This document shows, one piece after another, positions 29,334-39,110 of a stretch of 64,000 bases of DNA. How positions within the stretch are numbered: position 1 is the stretch's first letter; every line of letters starts with the position of its first letter. The position numbers and the translations under genes are program-made. The stretch is taken from positions 186,001 to 250,000 of the forward strand of contig CP084573.1 of assembly GCA_020410785.1 (NCBI GenBank), read 5' to 3'. Origin of the DNA: Rickettsia endosymbiont of Culicoides impunctatus (GTDB taxonomy: Bacteria > Pseudomonadota > Alphaproteobacteria > Rickettsiales > Rickettsiaceae). The notes under the pieces were generated by a model, which was not told where the DNA came from, ran no database searches, and worked only from the letters and a program-made list of their open reading frames with translations.

Positions 29334-30698
29334 ATGCAAGCTATTATCCAACTTATATTAACCAATCCACAAATTAAATCTAAATTTAGGACTGGTTTTT
29401 CGTACTTGTCTATATTTATTTTTATGGGCTTTGCTACTTTTGTATCTTCATCGATCAATAAATTCGTTAATGATACTATGTCAATTACCATAGCGGAACC
29501 AGAAATAGTTGACCCCTTAAAAGAACTATCGGATGAAATATCCCAAATTGTTACAGTCAAAAAAGGCGATACATTAAAAGCAATACTTTTGCATCAACAA
29601 ATTCCAAGTAAAGAAATAACCCAAATTATAAAAATAGCAAAAGACAAAAATATTGAATCATCTTTAAAGATAGGGCAACAACTGGTTTTTGATTATGAAA
29701 TAAAATTTATCGAACAAGATGATCAAGACCTTGCTTCCGAGTCACGTACATTGAAAAAACTAACTATAGCGTATGATAAAGTCAAATCTTTAGAAATTAT
29801 TAGAGAAGGTGAAGACCTTCTTGCGAAAGACGTAACCAAAGTTTTCAATAAGCTCTTAACCAAATCGTCGGTAGTTATTAATTCAAACTTTATGTCAGCT
29901 TTAAAATCTTTAGGATTATCAAGTAATAGTATAATTGAAATGATCAATTCGTATAATTATCAAATTGATTTTCAACGTCAAATTAAAAATGGTGACACTG
30001 TAACTGTGCTCACTGAAAAATTTGTTACCAAGGATGGTAAATTTTCCCATCATGGTAAGGTTATATATGTATCACTTAATTTATCCGGTAAGGAGTATAA
30101 TATTTTTCGATATTCTCCAAATAATACAGAAAATAATCATGATTTCTTTTCCGAAGATGGTAAAAGTGTTAAAAGAAGTTTGCTTAGAACCCCTATCAAA
30201 TTAGTTAGAGTTTCCTCACATTATGGTAATAGACATCATCCTACTTTAGGTTATACCAAAATGCATAAAGGAGTTGATTTTGCAGCTCCAACTGGTACGC
30301 CAATTTATGCGGCAGGTAATGGAGTGATAACTGAGATAGGCTGGAAATCTGGTTACGGAAAATTCATACAAATTAAACATAGTCAGAATTTATCAACTGC
30401 TTATGCTCACGCTTCTAATTTTGCTAAAAATCTTAAACCAGGAAGTATAGTGAAACAAGGGCAAGTAATTGCATATGTCGGTAGTACTGGTAGGACTACT
30501 GGAGCACATTTACATTATGAAGTTAAAATAAGTGGTAAGAACGTAAACCCTATGTATGTTAAATCTACCCCTGGTATAGAACTTAGCGGCAAGCAATTGG
30601 CACAATTTAAGCAATTTAAAAATAATATAAGGTCTTTAAGTAGTGAACTTGATAGTAAATCAGAAATTACTGAAAATTCAGCAACGAAATTTCTTTAA
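29334..30698 (+). CDS. M23 family metallopeptidase with LysM-like domain
   Basis: A 454-residue periplasmic peptidoglycan endopeptidase, MepM-like. One N-terminal membrane anchor (about residues 20-38) is followed by a LysM/OapA-like region (TVKKGDTLKAILLHQQI, IGQQLVFDYE) and the C-terminal LytM fold. The zinc motifs are HKGVDFAAPTGTP (His near 311, Asp near 315) and HLHYEVKI (near 391), with GSTGRTTGAH between them, so it should be active. It is divergent to the DUF2155 gene, and the first Rpn copy of the plus-strand array begins 35 bp after its stop. Confidence 0.95.
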   Translation: MQAIIQLILTNPQIKSKFRTGFSYLSIFIFMGFATFVSSSINKFVNDTMSITIAEPEIVDPLKELSDEISQIVTVKKGDTLKAILLHQQIPSKEITQIIKIAKDKNIESSLKIGQQLVFDYEIKFIEQDDQDLASESRTLKKLTIAYDKVKSLEIIREGEDLLAKDVTKVFNKLLTKSSVVINSNFMSALKSLGLSSNSIIEMINSYNYQIDFQRQIKNGDTVTVLTEKFVTKDGKFSHHGKVIYVSLNLSGKEYNIFRYSPNNTENNHDFFSEDGKSVKRSLLRTPIKLVRVSSHYGNRHHPTLGYTKMHKGVDFAAPTGTPIYAAGNGVITEIGWKSGYGKFIQIKHSQNLSTAYAHASNFAKNLKPGSIVKQGQVIAYVGSTGRTTGAHLHYEVKISGKNVNPMYVKSTPGIELSGKQLAQFKQFKNNIRSLSSELDSKSEITENSATKFL

Positions 30699-30733
30699 AA
30701 TTTTATCAAAGAAGCTCTATAATTTAAGTTATT

Positions 30734-31723
30734 ATGACTTCAGATAAGCCAAAACATGACGAAATTTTTCGCAAATCTATGGAGAATCCAATAGTTGCTA
30801 AAGAGTTTTTGGCAACTCATTTGCCGAAGGATGTGCTGGCTTTAATCGATAGCACAACTGTAAAATTAGAAAAAGATAGTTTTATTGAGCCAGACCTTTC
30901 TGAAACTATTTCTGATGTATTATTTTCTGTTAAGTTTAATGATCAGGATGGCTATATTTTTTTGCTATTGGAACATCAAAGTACTATTGATAAAATGATG
31001 GCATTTAGGTTATTTAAATATATGATTAATATTTGTGATCTATATTTAACTACTAATCCTAAAACTAAAAGCCTTCCATTAATTTATCCCCTAATAATTT
31101 ATAATGGCAAGAAGAAATATAACGCATCGCTCAATATATGGAATTTATTTAGCCATCCAGATTTAGCCAGAGGCTTTTTGACAAATGATTGTCAGCTTAT
31201 TAACGTACATGATATCCCCGATGAAGAACTCAAGGAAAAAGTATGGTCTGGGATTTTGTTATTTTTCCTCAAACACATCCACGAACGTCAATTACTGAAA
31301 AGATGGCAAGAAATCTCTCATCTCTTGCCTAAATTGAGTAAAATAACAATAGGCTATGACCATATAAGAAATCTATTACAGTATACTTTGATCTTTATTG
31401 AGCAAAATGATAAAATAGAGTTAGAAAAAATATTAAAAAATAGTTTAACTAAAGAAAAAGGAGAAGAACTTATGCCTAGTATAGCTCAAGTATGGAAAGA
31501 AGAAGGGATTCAAATCGGGCTACAGGATGGTATTAAAATCGGAGAAGCTAGAGGTGAAGCTAGAGGAGAAGTTAGAGGAGAAGCTAAAGGTAGAGCCGAG
31601 GGTAGAACCGAGGGCGAAGCTAAATTAATAAAAATGATGATAAACAATGGTAGCTCTATTGAAGAAGTAGCGAGAATTACTGGACTATCTATTACTAAAA
31701 TCAATGAATTACTGAAAGTATAG
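30734..31723 (+). CDS. Rpn-family recombination-promoting nuclease, array copy 1
   Basis: A 329-residue PD-(D/E)XK nuclease of the Rpn (transposase_31) family; Rpn proteins cut DNA and stimulate RecA-independent recombination. The N-terminal PKHDEIFRKSMENP, the acidic residue in SDVLFSVKF and the LLLEHQS motif are intact. The C-terminus has a tetrapeptide run (GEAR/GEVR/GEAK/GRAE/GRTE) that is the longest and most varied of the four copies, then a helix ending SITKINELLKV. Its leader differs from those of the next two copies, which fits a position at an inversion junction. Confidence 0.93.
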   Translation: MTSDKPKHDEIFRKSMENPIVAKEFLATHLPKDVLALIDSTTVKLEKDSFIEPDLSETISDVLFSVKFNDQDGYIFLLLEHQSTIDKMMAFRLFKYMINICDLYLTTNPKTKSLPLIYPLIIYNGKKKYNASLNIWNLFSHPDLARGFLTNDCQLINVHDIPDEELKEKVWSGILLFFLKHIHERQLLKRWQEISHLLPKLSKITIGYDHIRNLLQYTLIFIEQNDKIELEKILKNSLTKEKGEELMPSIAQVWKEEGIQIGLQDGIKIGEARGEARGEVRGEAKGRAEGRTEGEAKLIKMMINNGSSIEEVARITGLSITKINELLKV

Positions 31724-31766
31724 TAAATAATGAATTATTAGATTAGCTATATAAGCAAATTTTATT

Positions 31767-32747
31767 ATGACTCTAGACAAGCCAAAACATGACGAAATCT
31801 TTCGCAAATCTATGGAGAATCCAATAGTTGCTAAAGAGTTTTTGGCAACTCATTTGCCGAAGGATGTGCTGGCTTTAATCGATAGCACAACTGTAAAATT
31901 AGAAAAAGATAGTTTTATTGAGTCAGACCTTTCTGAAACTATTTCAGATGTATTATTTTCTGTTAAGTTTAATGATCAGGATGGCTATATTTTTTTGCTA
32001 TTGGAACATCAAAGTACTATTGATAAAATGATGGCATTTAGGTTATTTAAATATATGATTAATATTTGTGATCTATATTTAACTACTAATCCTAAAACTA
32101 AAAGCCTTCCATTAATTTATCCCCTAATAATTTATAATGGCAAGAAGAAATATAACGCATCGCTCAATATATGGAATTTATTTAGCCATCCAGATTTAGC
32201 CAGAGGCTTTTGGACAAATGATTGTCAGCTTATTAACGTACATGATATCCCCGATGAAGAACTTAAGGAAAAAGTATGGTCTGGGATTTTGTTATTTTTC
32301 CTCAAACACATCCACGAGCGTCAATTACTGAAAAGATGGCAAGAAATCTCTCATCTCTTGCCTAAATTGAGTAAAATAACAATAGGCTATGACCATATAA
32401 GAAATCTATTACAGTATACTTTGATCTTTATTGAGCAAAATGATAAAATAGAGTTAGAAAAAATATTAAAAAATAGTTTAACTAAAGAAAAAGGAGAAGA
32501 ACTTATGCCTAGTATAGATCAAGTATGGAAAGAAGAAGGGATAGAGATAGGGCTACAAGATGGTATCAAAATCGGAGAGGCTAGAGGAGAAGCTAGGGGA
32601 GAAGCTAGAGGTGAAGCTAAAGGTGAAGCTAAAGGTGAAGCTAAATTAATAAAAATGATGATAAACAATGGTAGCTCTATTGAAGAAGTAGCGAGAATTA
32701 CTGGACTATCTATTACTAAAATCAATGAATTACTGAAAGTACAGTAA
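31767..32747 (+). CDS. Rpn-family recombination-promoting nuclease, array copy 2
   Basis: A 326-residue near-identical tandem copy of the previous gene; most differences are in the 12 bp repeats encoding GEAR/GEAK (six units here). The leader contains TATATAAGCAAATTTTATT directly before the ATG, matching the nuoC end and the start of the broken minus-strand copy. The catalytic acidic and EHQS motifs are intact. The copy lies 1,033 bp from the previous start. Confidence 0.93.
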   Translation: MTLDKPKHDEIFRKSMENPIVAKEFLATHLPKDVLALIDSTTVKLEKDSFIESDLSETISDVLFSVKFNDQDGYIFLLLEHQSTIDKMMAFRLFKYMINICDLYLTTNPKTKSLPLIYPLIIYNGKKKYNASLNIWNLFSHPDLARGFWTNDCQLINVHDIPDEELKEKVWSGILLFFLKHIHERQLLKRWQEISHLLPKLSKITIGYDHIRNLLQYTLIFIEQNDKIELEKILKNSLTKEKGEELMPSIDQVWKEEGIEIGLQDGIKIGEARGEARGEARGEAKGEAKGEAKLIKMMINNGSSIEEVARITGLSITKINELLKVQ

Positions 32748-32787
32748 GTAATGAATTATTAGATTAGTTATATAAGTAAATTTTATT

Positions 32788-33708
32788 ATGACTCTAGACA
32801 AGCCAAAACATGACGAAATCTTTCGCAAATCTATGGAGAATCCAATAGTTGCCAAAGAATTTTTGGCAACTCATTTGCCGAAGGATGTGCTGGCTTTAAT
32901 CGATAGCACAACTGTAAAATTAGAAAAAGATAGTTTTATTGAGTCAGACCTTTCTGAAACTATTTCTGATGTATTATTTTCTGTTAAGTTTAATGATCAT
33001 GATGGCTATATTTTTTTGCTATTGGAACATCAAAGTACTGTTGATAAAATGATGGCATTTAGGTTATTTAAATATATGATTAACATTTGTGATCTATATT
33101 TAACTACTAATCCTAAAGCTAAAAGCCTTCCATTAATTTATCCCCTAATAATTTATAATGGCAAGAAGAAATATAACGCATCGCTCAATATATGGAATTT
33201 ATTTAGCCATCCAGATTTAGCTAGAGGTTTCTGGATCAACGATTGTCAGCTTATTAACGTACATGATATCCCCGATGAAGAACTCAAGGAAAAAGTATGG
33301 TCTGGGATTTTGTTATTTTTCCTCAAACACATCCACGAACGTCAATTACTGAAGAGATGGCAAGAAATCTCTCATCTCTTGCCTAAATTGAGTGAAATAA
33401 CAATAGGCTATGACCATATAAGAAATCTATTACAGTATACTTTGATCTTTATTGAGCAAAATGATAAAATAGAGTTAGAAAAAATATTAAAAAATAGTTT
33501 AACTAAAGAAAAAGGAGAAGAACTTATGCCTAGTATAGCTCAAGTATGGAAAGAAGAAGGGATTCAAATCGGAGAAGCTAGAGGTGAAGCTAGAGGTGAA
33601 GCTAAATTAATTAAAATGATGATAAAAAATGGTAACTCTATTGAGGAAGTAGCGAGAATGACTAGATTATCTATTGCAAGAATCAATGAATTATTGAAAG
33701 TACAGTAA
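32788..33708 (+). CDS. Rpn-family recombination-promoting nuclease, array copy 3
   Basis: A 306-residue third tandem copy with the shortest linker (GEARGEARGEAKL). It has also lost the IGLQDGIKIG unit seen in the other plus-strand copies. The leader TATATAAGTAAATTTTATT again precedes the ATG. The nuclease motifs are intact. The start lies 1,021 bp from that of copy 2, exactly 12 bp less than the first interval, so the array differs by one repeat unit. Palindromic element remnants follow its stop. Confidence 0.93.
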   Translation: MTLDKPKHDEIFRKSMENPIVAKEFLATHLPKDVLALIDSTTVKLEKDSFIESDLSETISDVLFSVKFNDHDGYIFLLLEHQSTVDKMMAFRLFKYMINICDLYLTTNPKAKSLPLIYPLIIYNGKKKYNASLNIWNLFSHPDLARGFWINDCQLINVHDIPDEELKEKVWSGILLFFLKHIHERQLLKRWQEISHLLPKLSEITIGYDHIRNLLQYTLIFIEQNDKIELEKILKNSLTKEKGEELMPSIAQVWKEEGIQIGEARGEARGEAKLIKMMIKNGNSIEEVARMTRLSIARINELLKVQ

Positions 33709-33720
33709 ACTGGCACTTAT

Positions 33721-33846
33721 TAGCAAGGCGTTACTTTAGTAGCGACGAAGCAATTTAATGAATGTGGATTGCCACGACCTACTTGCGTGGTCTCGCTAAT
33801 AGACCTCTTGTACTTTTCTGCAATTTTTAAATTGCCACGGGGTTTA
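33721..33846. repeat. Palindromic element remnants
   Basis: A degenerate unit with AGCAAGGCGTTACTTTAG, GAAGCAATTTA, TGGATTGCCACGACC and TTGCGTGGTCTCGC is joined to AATAGACCTCTTG. It ends with TTTCTGCAATTTTTAAATTG as at 19208-19227, showing the same composite at both sites. Confidence 0.65.
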
Positions 33847-33903
33847 ATGCTAATCAAGTTAGCTATAATTTACAAACAACTAAGAATTCGAGGTATCAAA
33901 ATT

Positions 33904-34383
33904 ATGTTTAAGCAATTAACTAAATTAATCGTAGTAGTTTTATGGATTAATACAACAACAGCGTATGCAGAAGATAATCCAACTAAAGTTAATGAAGACG
34001 AAATGAACAAAACAATAAGAATACCTGCAAATCCTATTAAATTTCCTTTATTTAAGGAAGATAAAAAAGATATAGACAGACTTATAAAGAAGTTTAATAA
34101 CAAGAAAAAACGAGAAATTGTTTTTTCAATATCTAGTAGGGAACCGTTAAAGAAATGGCGTCCAGATTTAACTCAAACTATTCGTGACACTCCGCGTGTT
34201 AACTGTTTTAGTCAAATTCCTAACACCCCATGTATTAACCCAGATTATATACCTATTGGCATTAGAATGCCTGAAGATGATGAATATTTTTATGTAAGAA
34301 AAAATGAAACTAGTCCGGTGAGACGTTATAAGAAAACCTTAAGGCAAAAGATGGAATCAAAAATTAAATGCATATACTATTAA
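33904..34383 (+). CDS. Hypothetical exported protein
   Basis: A 159-residue protein with a signal peptide (MFKQLTKLIVVVLWIN, then TTAYA-ED). The mature part is basic and rich in Lys/Arg and Pro, with two cysteines in RVNCFSQIPNTPCINPDY that could pair in the periplasm. No family was recognised. I chose the ATG at 33904, which has GAGG upstream; the longer frame begins in repeat sequence. Its end overlaps the lspA start by 16 bp, suggesting coupled translation with lspA. Confidence 0.7.
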   Translation: MFKQLTKLIVVVLWINTTTAYAEDNPTKVNEDEMNKTIRIPANPIKFPLFKEDKKDIDRLIKKFNNKKKREIVFSISSREPLKKWRPDLTQTIRDTPRVNCFSQIPNTPCINPDYIPIGIRMPEDDEYFYVRKNETSPVRRYKKTLRQKMESKIKCIYY

Positions 34384-34973
34384 CATTAAAAAGAATATTA
34401 CTAATTATTCGTCAGAATAGTCGTATAGTTATTAAATTGGTAATTATAGATCAATTAGTAAAATGGTGGTTTATAAATTATCTAAGGGGCAAGATTGGTC
34501 TAACCATGAAGGTAACAAGCTTTTTGGATATAGTTTATAGCTGGAACCATGGTATTAGTTTTGGAATGTTCCGAAATTATTATCAGTATAGCAATATGTT
34601 GTTTATAGTTATTAACTCTGTTGTTATAATATATTTATGGTATATCTTATTAAAATGTAAGACAATGACAGGCTTTGTTGGTTATAGCTTTGTCATTGGT
34701 GGGGCTATCGGTAATTTGATCGATCGTTTTGTTAATGGAGCGGTATTTGATTTTATTTATTTTCATTATCAAGATTTTGGTTTTCCAATATTTAATCTAG
34801 CTGATAGCTTTATTTCATTAGGTGTAATGTTCTTATTGCATGATTATTATAAGACTAAGAAAATTGTTGAACAACAACAAGATATTAAATATAATCATAC
34901 TATGATACAAGCTGAAGCAGATAGTATCCGTGAGCTTGCTTTTAAGGAAAATATAAATTTAAAAGGAGATTGA
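34368..34973 (+). CDS. lspA: Lipoprotein signal peptidase
   Basis: A 201-residue signal peptidase II with four membrane segments, which cleaves the signal peptide of prolipoproteins at the lipidated Cys. The catalytic aspartates are in GGAIGNLIDRFVNGAVFDF and in FPIFNLADSFISLG. The conserved N-terminal Asp motif is IDQLVKWWF. The next gene, a lipoprotein, starts with GTG directly after the lspA stop, so enzyme and one substrate are co-translated. Confidence 0.96.
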   Translation: MHILLTLKRILLIIRQNSRIVIKLVIIDQLVKWWFINYLRGKIGLTMKVTSFLDIVYSWNHGISFGMFRNYYQYSNMLFIVINSVVIIYLWYILLKCKTMTGFVGYSFVIGGAIGNLIDRFVNGAVFDFIYFHYQDFGFPIFNLADSFISLGVMFLLHDYYKTKKIVEQQQDIKYNHTMIQAEADSIRELAFKENINLKGD

Positions 34974-35225
34974 GTGCGTATAATTCTTTGGTTATTTGCT
35001 ACTGTAATAATGCTGTCTGCGTGCAGTAAAAAAGTAAAAGAAACAATAGGGATAGTGACGCCTGGTCCCAATGAGTACAGGGTTGAGCGTAATAAGACTT
35101 TAGAAATGCCCCCTCACTATGACTTACCTGCTATTGAAGGAAAGGATAAAGAAAGCCATAAAGCCTCTTCTCCAAAAACTCTTAACGATGGTGAACAAGC
35201 CCTCATAGAGGAAATAGATAGGTAA
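34974..35225 (+). CDS. BamF-like lipoprotein (DUF3035), short
   Basis: An 83-residue lipoprotein with lipobox LSAC and lipidated Cys17. The mature start GIVTPGPNEYRVERN, followed by LEMPPHYDLP, matches the DUF3035 pattern of the alphaproteobacterial BamF subunit of the outer-membrane beta-barrel assembly machine. The protein is shorter than typical family members. The start is GTG, immediately after the lspA stop and 6 nt behind AAGGAGA within lspA. Function is inferred from family resemblance only. Confidence 0.75.
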   Translation: MRIILWLFATVIMLSACSKKVKETIGIVTPGPNEYRVERNKTLEMPPHYDLPAIEGKDKESHKASSPKTLNDGEQALIEEIDR

Positions 35226-35326
35226 AACTAATTATATAATTTTTTCACTTTTTCACTTAGTGGACGAAAATTTTGGTATATACTCAAAGATATAGAGAAA
35301 CAATAATTGCCGGGGTTTAAAACAAG

Positions 35327-36502
35327 GTGAGTGATAATAATAAAAGCGTTGTACTGAATTTCGGTCCACAACATCCAGCTACCCATGGGGTTTTAAGATT
35401 AATCTTAGAAATGGATGGTGAGGTAATCAATAAGGCAGACCCGCATATTGGTTTACTGCATCGTGGTACTGAAAAATTAATTGAGTATAAAACATATCTA
35501 CAAGCTATACCATATTTTGATCGATTAGATTACGTATCGCCAATGTGTCAAGAACATGCCTTTGCTTTAACAGTTGAAGGATTGCTTGGCTGCGAAGTTC
35601 CAAGACGAGCTCAATTTATTCGAGTGATGTTTTCTGAACTTACCCGTATCCTTAATCACATACTTAATATCACAACCCAAGCTCTAGATGTTGGTGCTAC
35701 TACACCTCTATTATGGTTATTTGAGGAACGTGAAAAAATTATGGAATTCTATGAGCGTGTATCTGGTTCTAGGATGCATGCAAATTATTTTAGACCTGGT
35801 GGCGTTGCCCAAGACTTACCAGATGGTATATTAGAAGATATTCATATTTTTATTCAACAATTTCCTAAAAAATTACAAGATGTTGAAACCTTGTTAAATG
35901 ACAATAGGATTTGGAAACAACGCCTAGTAGATATCGGAGTAGTAAGCCAAAAAGAAGCTATGGATTGGGGGTTTTCTGGCCCAATACTGCGAGGCTCAGG
36001 TATCGCATGGGATATTAGAAAAACCAATCCGTACGATGTGTATGGTGAACTAGATTTTGACATACCAATTGGCAAAAATGGTGATTGTTATGATAGGTAT
36101 TTGGTTCGCATTGAAGAAATGTACCAATCACTTAAAATTATACAACAATGTCTTGAAAAAATACCGAAAGGTAGTATTAAAACTGATGACCCCAAAATCG
36201 CCCCCCCATCAAGAAATAAAATGAAAGAATCGATGGAAGCAATGATTAATCATTTTAAACTTTATACTGAAGGATATAACGTACCACAAGGCGAGATATA
36301 TCGGTTTGTTGAAGCCCCAAAAGGCGAGTTTGGGGTATATTTATACTCTGATGGAAGCAACAAACCTTATAGATGCCGTATTAAAGCCCCTGGATTTGCT
36401 CATCTGCAAGGTTTAGACTTTATGTCAAGAGGACATTTGATGGCAGATGTGGTAACTATTATTGCCAGTCTTGACATTGTTTTTGGAGAAATTGATCGAT
36501 GA
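35327..36502 (+). CDS. nuoD: NADH-quinone oxidoreductase subunit D
   Basis: A 391-residue 49 kDa subunit that forms the ubiquinone site together with nuoB. Conserved motifs are [20 protein letters not shown] at the N-terminus, [16 protein letters not shown], and the C-terminal [15 protein letters not shown] and IVFGEIDR end. The start is GTG. It overlaps nuoE (ATGA). Its usual upstream neighbour nuoC is absent; lspA and the BamF-like gene lie before it instead. Confidence 0.97.
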   Translation: MSDNNKSVVLNFGPQHPATHGVLRLILEMDGEVINKADPHIGLLHRGTEKLIEYKTYLQAIPYFDRLDYVSPMCQEHAFALTVEGLLGCEVPRRAQFIRVMFSELTRILNHILNITTQALDVGATTPLLWLFEEREKIMEFYERVSGSRMHANYFRPGGVAQDLPDGILEDIHIFIQQFPKKLQDVETLLNDNRIWKQRLVDIGVVSQKEAMDWGFSGPILRGSGIAWDIRKTNPYDVYGELDFDIPIGKNGDCYDRYLVRIEEMYQSLKIIQQCLEKIPKGSIKTDDPKIAPPSRNKMKESMEAMINHFKLYTEGYNVPQGEIYRFVEAPKGEFGVYLYSDGSNKPYRCRIKAPGFAHLQGLDFMSRGHLMADVVTIIASLDIVFGEIDR

Positions 36503-36996
36503 ATGATGAACCACTAAATTTCAGTTTTAATGATGAAAATCTAAAAAAAGCTCAAGATATTATTAAGAAATATCCTGAAAATAGACAGAAAAGTGCGATC
36601 CTACCGTTACTTGACCTTGCCCAACGGCAAATGAATGGTTGGTTACCTAAAGCATCGATAGAGTATGTAGCAAATTTTCTAAATATACCTTTCATCAGAG
36701 CTTATGAAGTTGCAACATTCTATACCATGTTTAATTTACAACCAGTAGGACGATATCACATACAAATTTGTGGTACTACCCCCTGTTGGCTAAGGGGTAG
36801 CGATAAAATTGCTACTATCTGTAAGAATAAACTTGCTATTAATTTTGGTGAGCTAACCAGCGATAAAAAGTTTAGCCTTACAGAAGTTGAATGTTTGGGT
36901 GCTTGTGTTAATGCACCAGTTGTCCAAATCAACGATGATTTTTTTGAAGAGTTAGATGAAGAAGGCATGGCTAAGTTAATTGATAGCCTTGCTTAA
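36499..36996 (+). CDS. nuoE: NADH-quinone oxidoreductase subunit E
   Basis: A 165-residue 24 kDa subunit with the N1a [2Fe-2S] cluster. The thioredoxin-like fold carries ligands Cys91, Cys96, Cys132 and Cys136 ([10 protein letters not shown] and [10 protein letters not shown]). It is the last gene of the nuoDE unit. A truncated palindromic element (CGTCATTGCGAG, 37021-37032) and then the IS481-type transposase follow. Confidence 0.97.
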   Translation: MNDEPLNFSFNDENLKKAQDIIKKYPENRQKSAILPLLDLAQRQMNGWLPKASIEYVANFLNIPFIRAYEVATFYTMFNLQPVGRYHIQICGTTPCWLRGSDKIATICKNKLAINFGELTSDKKFSLTEVECLGACVNAPVVQINDDFFEELDEEGMAKLIDSLA

Positions 36997-38186
36997 TATT
37001 TATTTTATATCTAACCCGTTCGTCATTGCGAGCTGATGTATCCCCACGAAATTAAGCACGACAAAGCTGTAGAAGTCAAGATTTGATCTTACAGACCCCA
37101 TAAATTAACTTATTAGATTGTCAGATAAATTTTGACTGTCAGATAAGTGTTCAAGATACAAGATCTCATTATTTTTTTCAAACGCTAATTTTTTACTATC
37201 TTTAAAGGTTTGCATTGGAGTTTTACCATAGCAATACTTGCCGGAATGAGGACGTTCGTTATTATAATAATGTAACCAGGTATCAAGATCTTTTTGCAAT
37301 TCAAAAAGTGAATTGTAAATCTTTTTACTCATTGCAGTATCATAAAACTCATTTTTCATGGTTTTATGAAATCTCTCACATATCCCGTTAGTTTGAGGGG
37401 AATATGCTTTTGTAACGGTGGGTTCTATTCCTTCAATACTTAAAAACAATTCAAAGGCATGATGTTCTATATTTCCTTTATATTCAGTACCACGATCAGT
37501 TAATATACGTAGTATAGGAATACCTTGTTCTTCGTACCAAGGTAGAACTCTATCATTTAACATATCAGCAGAGGTTATAGCTGTTTTGTCTGTGTATAAT
37601 TTGGCATCCGTCACCCTGGAATAGCTATCGATAAAAGTTTGACCATAAACCTTACCTATTCCTTTAAAGTTGCCAACATAGTAAACATCTTGACAACCAA
37701 GATAGCCTGGATGTTCTGTCTCTATTTCCCCATGTGCCTCTTTAAGATTCTTACGATTCTCCAAGACACGTAATTGAGCTTCCGTAAGTATAATGCCATC
37801 CTGAGCCATTTTAGTTTCTAAAGCTACTAGCCGTTTCTTAAGATTATTGAGATCGTTCCTAAGCCAGATAGATCTAATGCCGCCGGGAGATACTAAAATC
37901 CCATCTTTTTTTAATTCGTTCGATACACGAAGTTGACCATAAGCGGGGTACTCTATTGCCATGTCTAATACCGCTTTCTCTACAATAGGATCAACTCTAT
38001 TAGCCAATATGGGTTTCTTACGGCTTATTTCATACAAGGCTTCATCGCCACCATTCTCATATAATTCCTTGAATCTATAATAACTATCTCTGCTATACCC
38101 CATTGTCTTACATGCACTAGATACATTTCCTAAGCTTTTTGCTAGTTCAAGTAATCCTATTTTTGGTCTTATTATTTTCTGATTTA

Positions 38187-39110
38187 TAGTAAAGGCAGTT
38201 GAGTTATGTTAGTGATTGTGATAATATAAAATGAAAAATGTCAACTAGCCCATACAGTATAGATTTAAGAGAAAAAGTAATAAAATATCTAGAAGCAGGA
38301 AATAGTCAAAGGTCAGCATCTAGAGTTTTTCAATTGAGCCCTACAACAGTAAATACATGGCATGTAAGGTATAAGAAAGAAGGTCATTATCAAGCAAGGA
38401 AGTATAAAGGAGCAAAGCCTAGTATAGAAATGGATGATTTTATCAAGTATGTAGAAGAAAATCCTAATAGCAAAACGGAAGATATTGGTAAGAAATTTGG
38501 GATAAGCGCTAGTGGGGCAAGATATTGGCTAAGACAATTGGGATTTAGTTATAAAAAAAGCCTTTACCTATGTGGAAGCTAATGCTGAAAAGCGATGTAA
38601 GTATTTAGAAGATATCAAAGATCTAGCTACAGATGCGCTTGTGTATATAGATGAGAGCGGAATAGAGATGAACATTACCCAAGATAGAGGTTGGGGAAAG
38701 AAAGGTCAAACACTACAAGCAAAGAAGAGTGGGAAGTATTACCAAAGGACGAATATTATAGCAGGTTTGGTAGGTAATAAATCTATAGCCCCTTTTGTAT
38801 TCAATGGCACCTGTAATACCGAACTATTTAATAATTGGGTAGAGCAATTTTTGATAAAAGAGCTTATAGCTGGTCAAGTTGTGATTTTAGACAATGCTGC
38901 TTTTCATAAGTCTAAGAAGACTAAAGATTTAATAGAATCAGTAGGATGTAGGGTAATATTTTTACCACCTTACTCTCCTGACCTAAATCCAATAGAGAAA
39001 TTTTGGGCTAATATGAAAAGGTGGATTAAACAAAAAATCGGGCTTTCACAAGAATTATATAACACCATTTGTGCATTCTTTGCTGTAACATAACTTAACT
39101 GCTTTTACTA
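38187..39110 (+). mobile_element. IS630-type insertion sequence with TA target duplication
   Basis: A 924 bp element bounded by inverted repeats of about 25 bp: TAGTAAAGGCAGTTGAGTTA at the left, and the reverse complement TAGTAAAAGCAGTTAAGTTA at the right. Two mismatches separate the ends. TA flanks both sides (38185-38186 and 39111-39112), as expected for IS630/mariner elements. It carries one transposase in two overlapping frames. Confidence 0.92.
38238..39093 (+). CDS. IS630-family transposase in two frames
   Basis: The first frame (38238-38582) encodes the helix-turn-helix DNA-binding part (SQRSASRVFQLSPTTVNTWH). The second (from about 38560 to 39093) encodes the DDE catalytic part, with acidic residues in LVYIDESGIEM, VVILDNAAFHKS and DLNPIEKFWANMKRW. 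The frames meet at a run of seven A (38553-38559): reading TAT AAA AAA and skipping one A gives Y-K-K-A-F-T-Y-V-E-A-N. This may be the slippage-based frameshift reported for IS630 members or a one-base indel in the run. The shift needed is +1 (or -2), not -1. Confidence 0.88.

Noticed and set aside
30734..33708. Rpn array as ordinary insertion sequences with terminal inverted repeats
   Set aside because: The units share a direct leader and spacer but no inverted ends or target duplications were seen; tandem gene duplication explains them better.
33769..33903. Longer N-terminus for the exported protein before lspA
   Set aside because: It would be encoded by palindromic-element sequence; the ATG at 33904 gives a clean signal peptide.
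38553..38559. Programmed -1 frameshift in the IS630 transposase
   Set aside because: The two frames are related by +1 (or -2); a simple -1 slip on the A-run does not join them.
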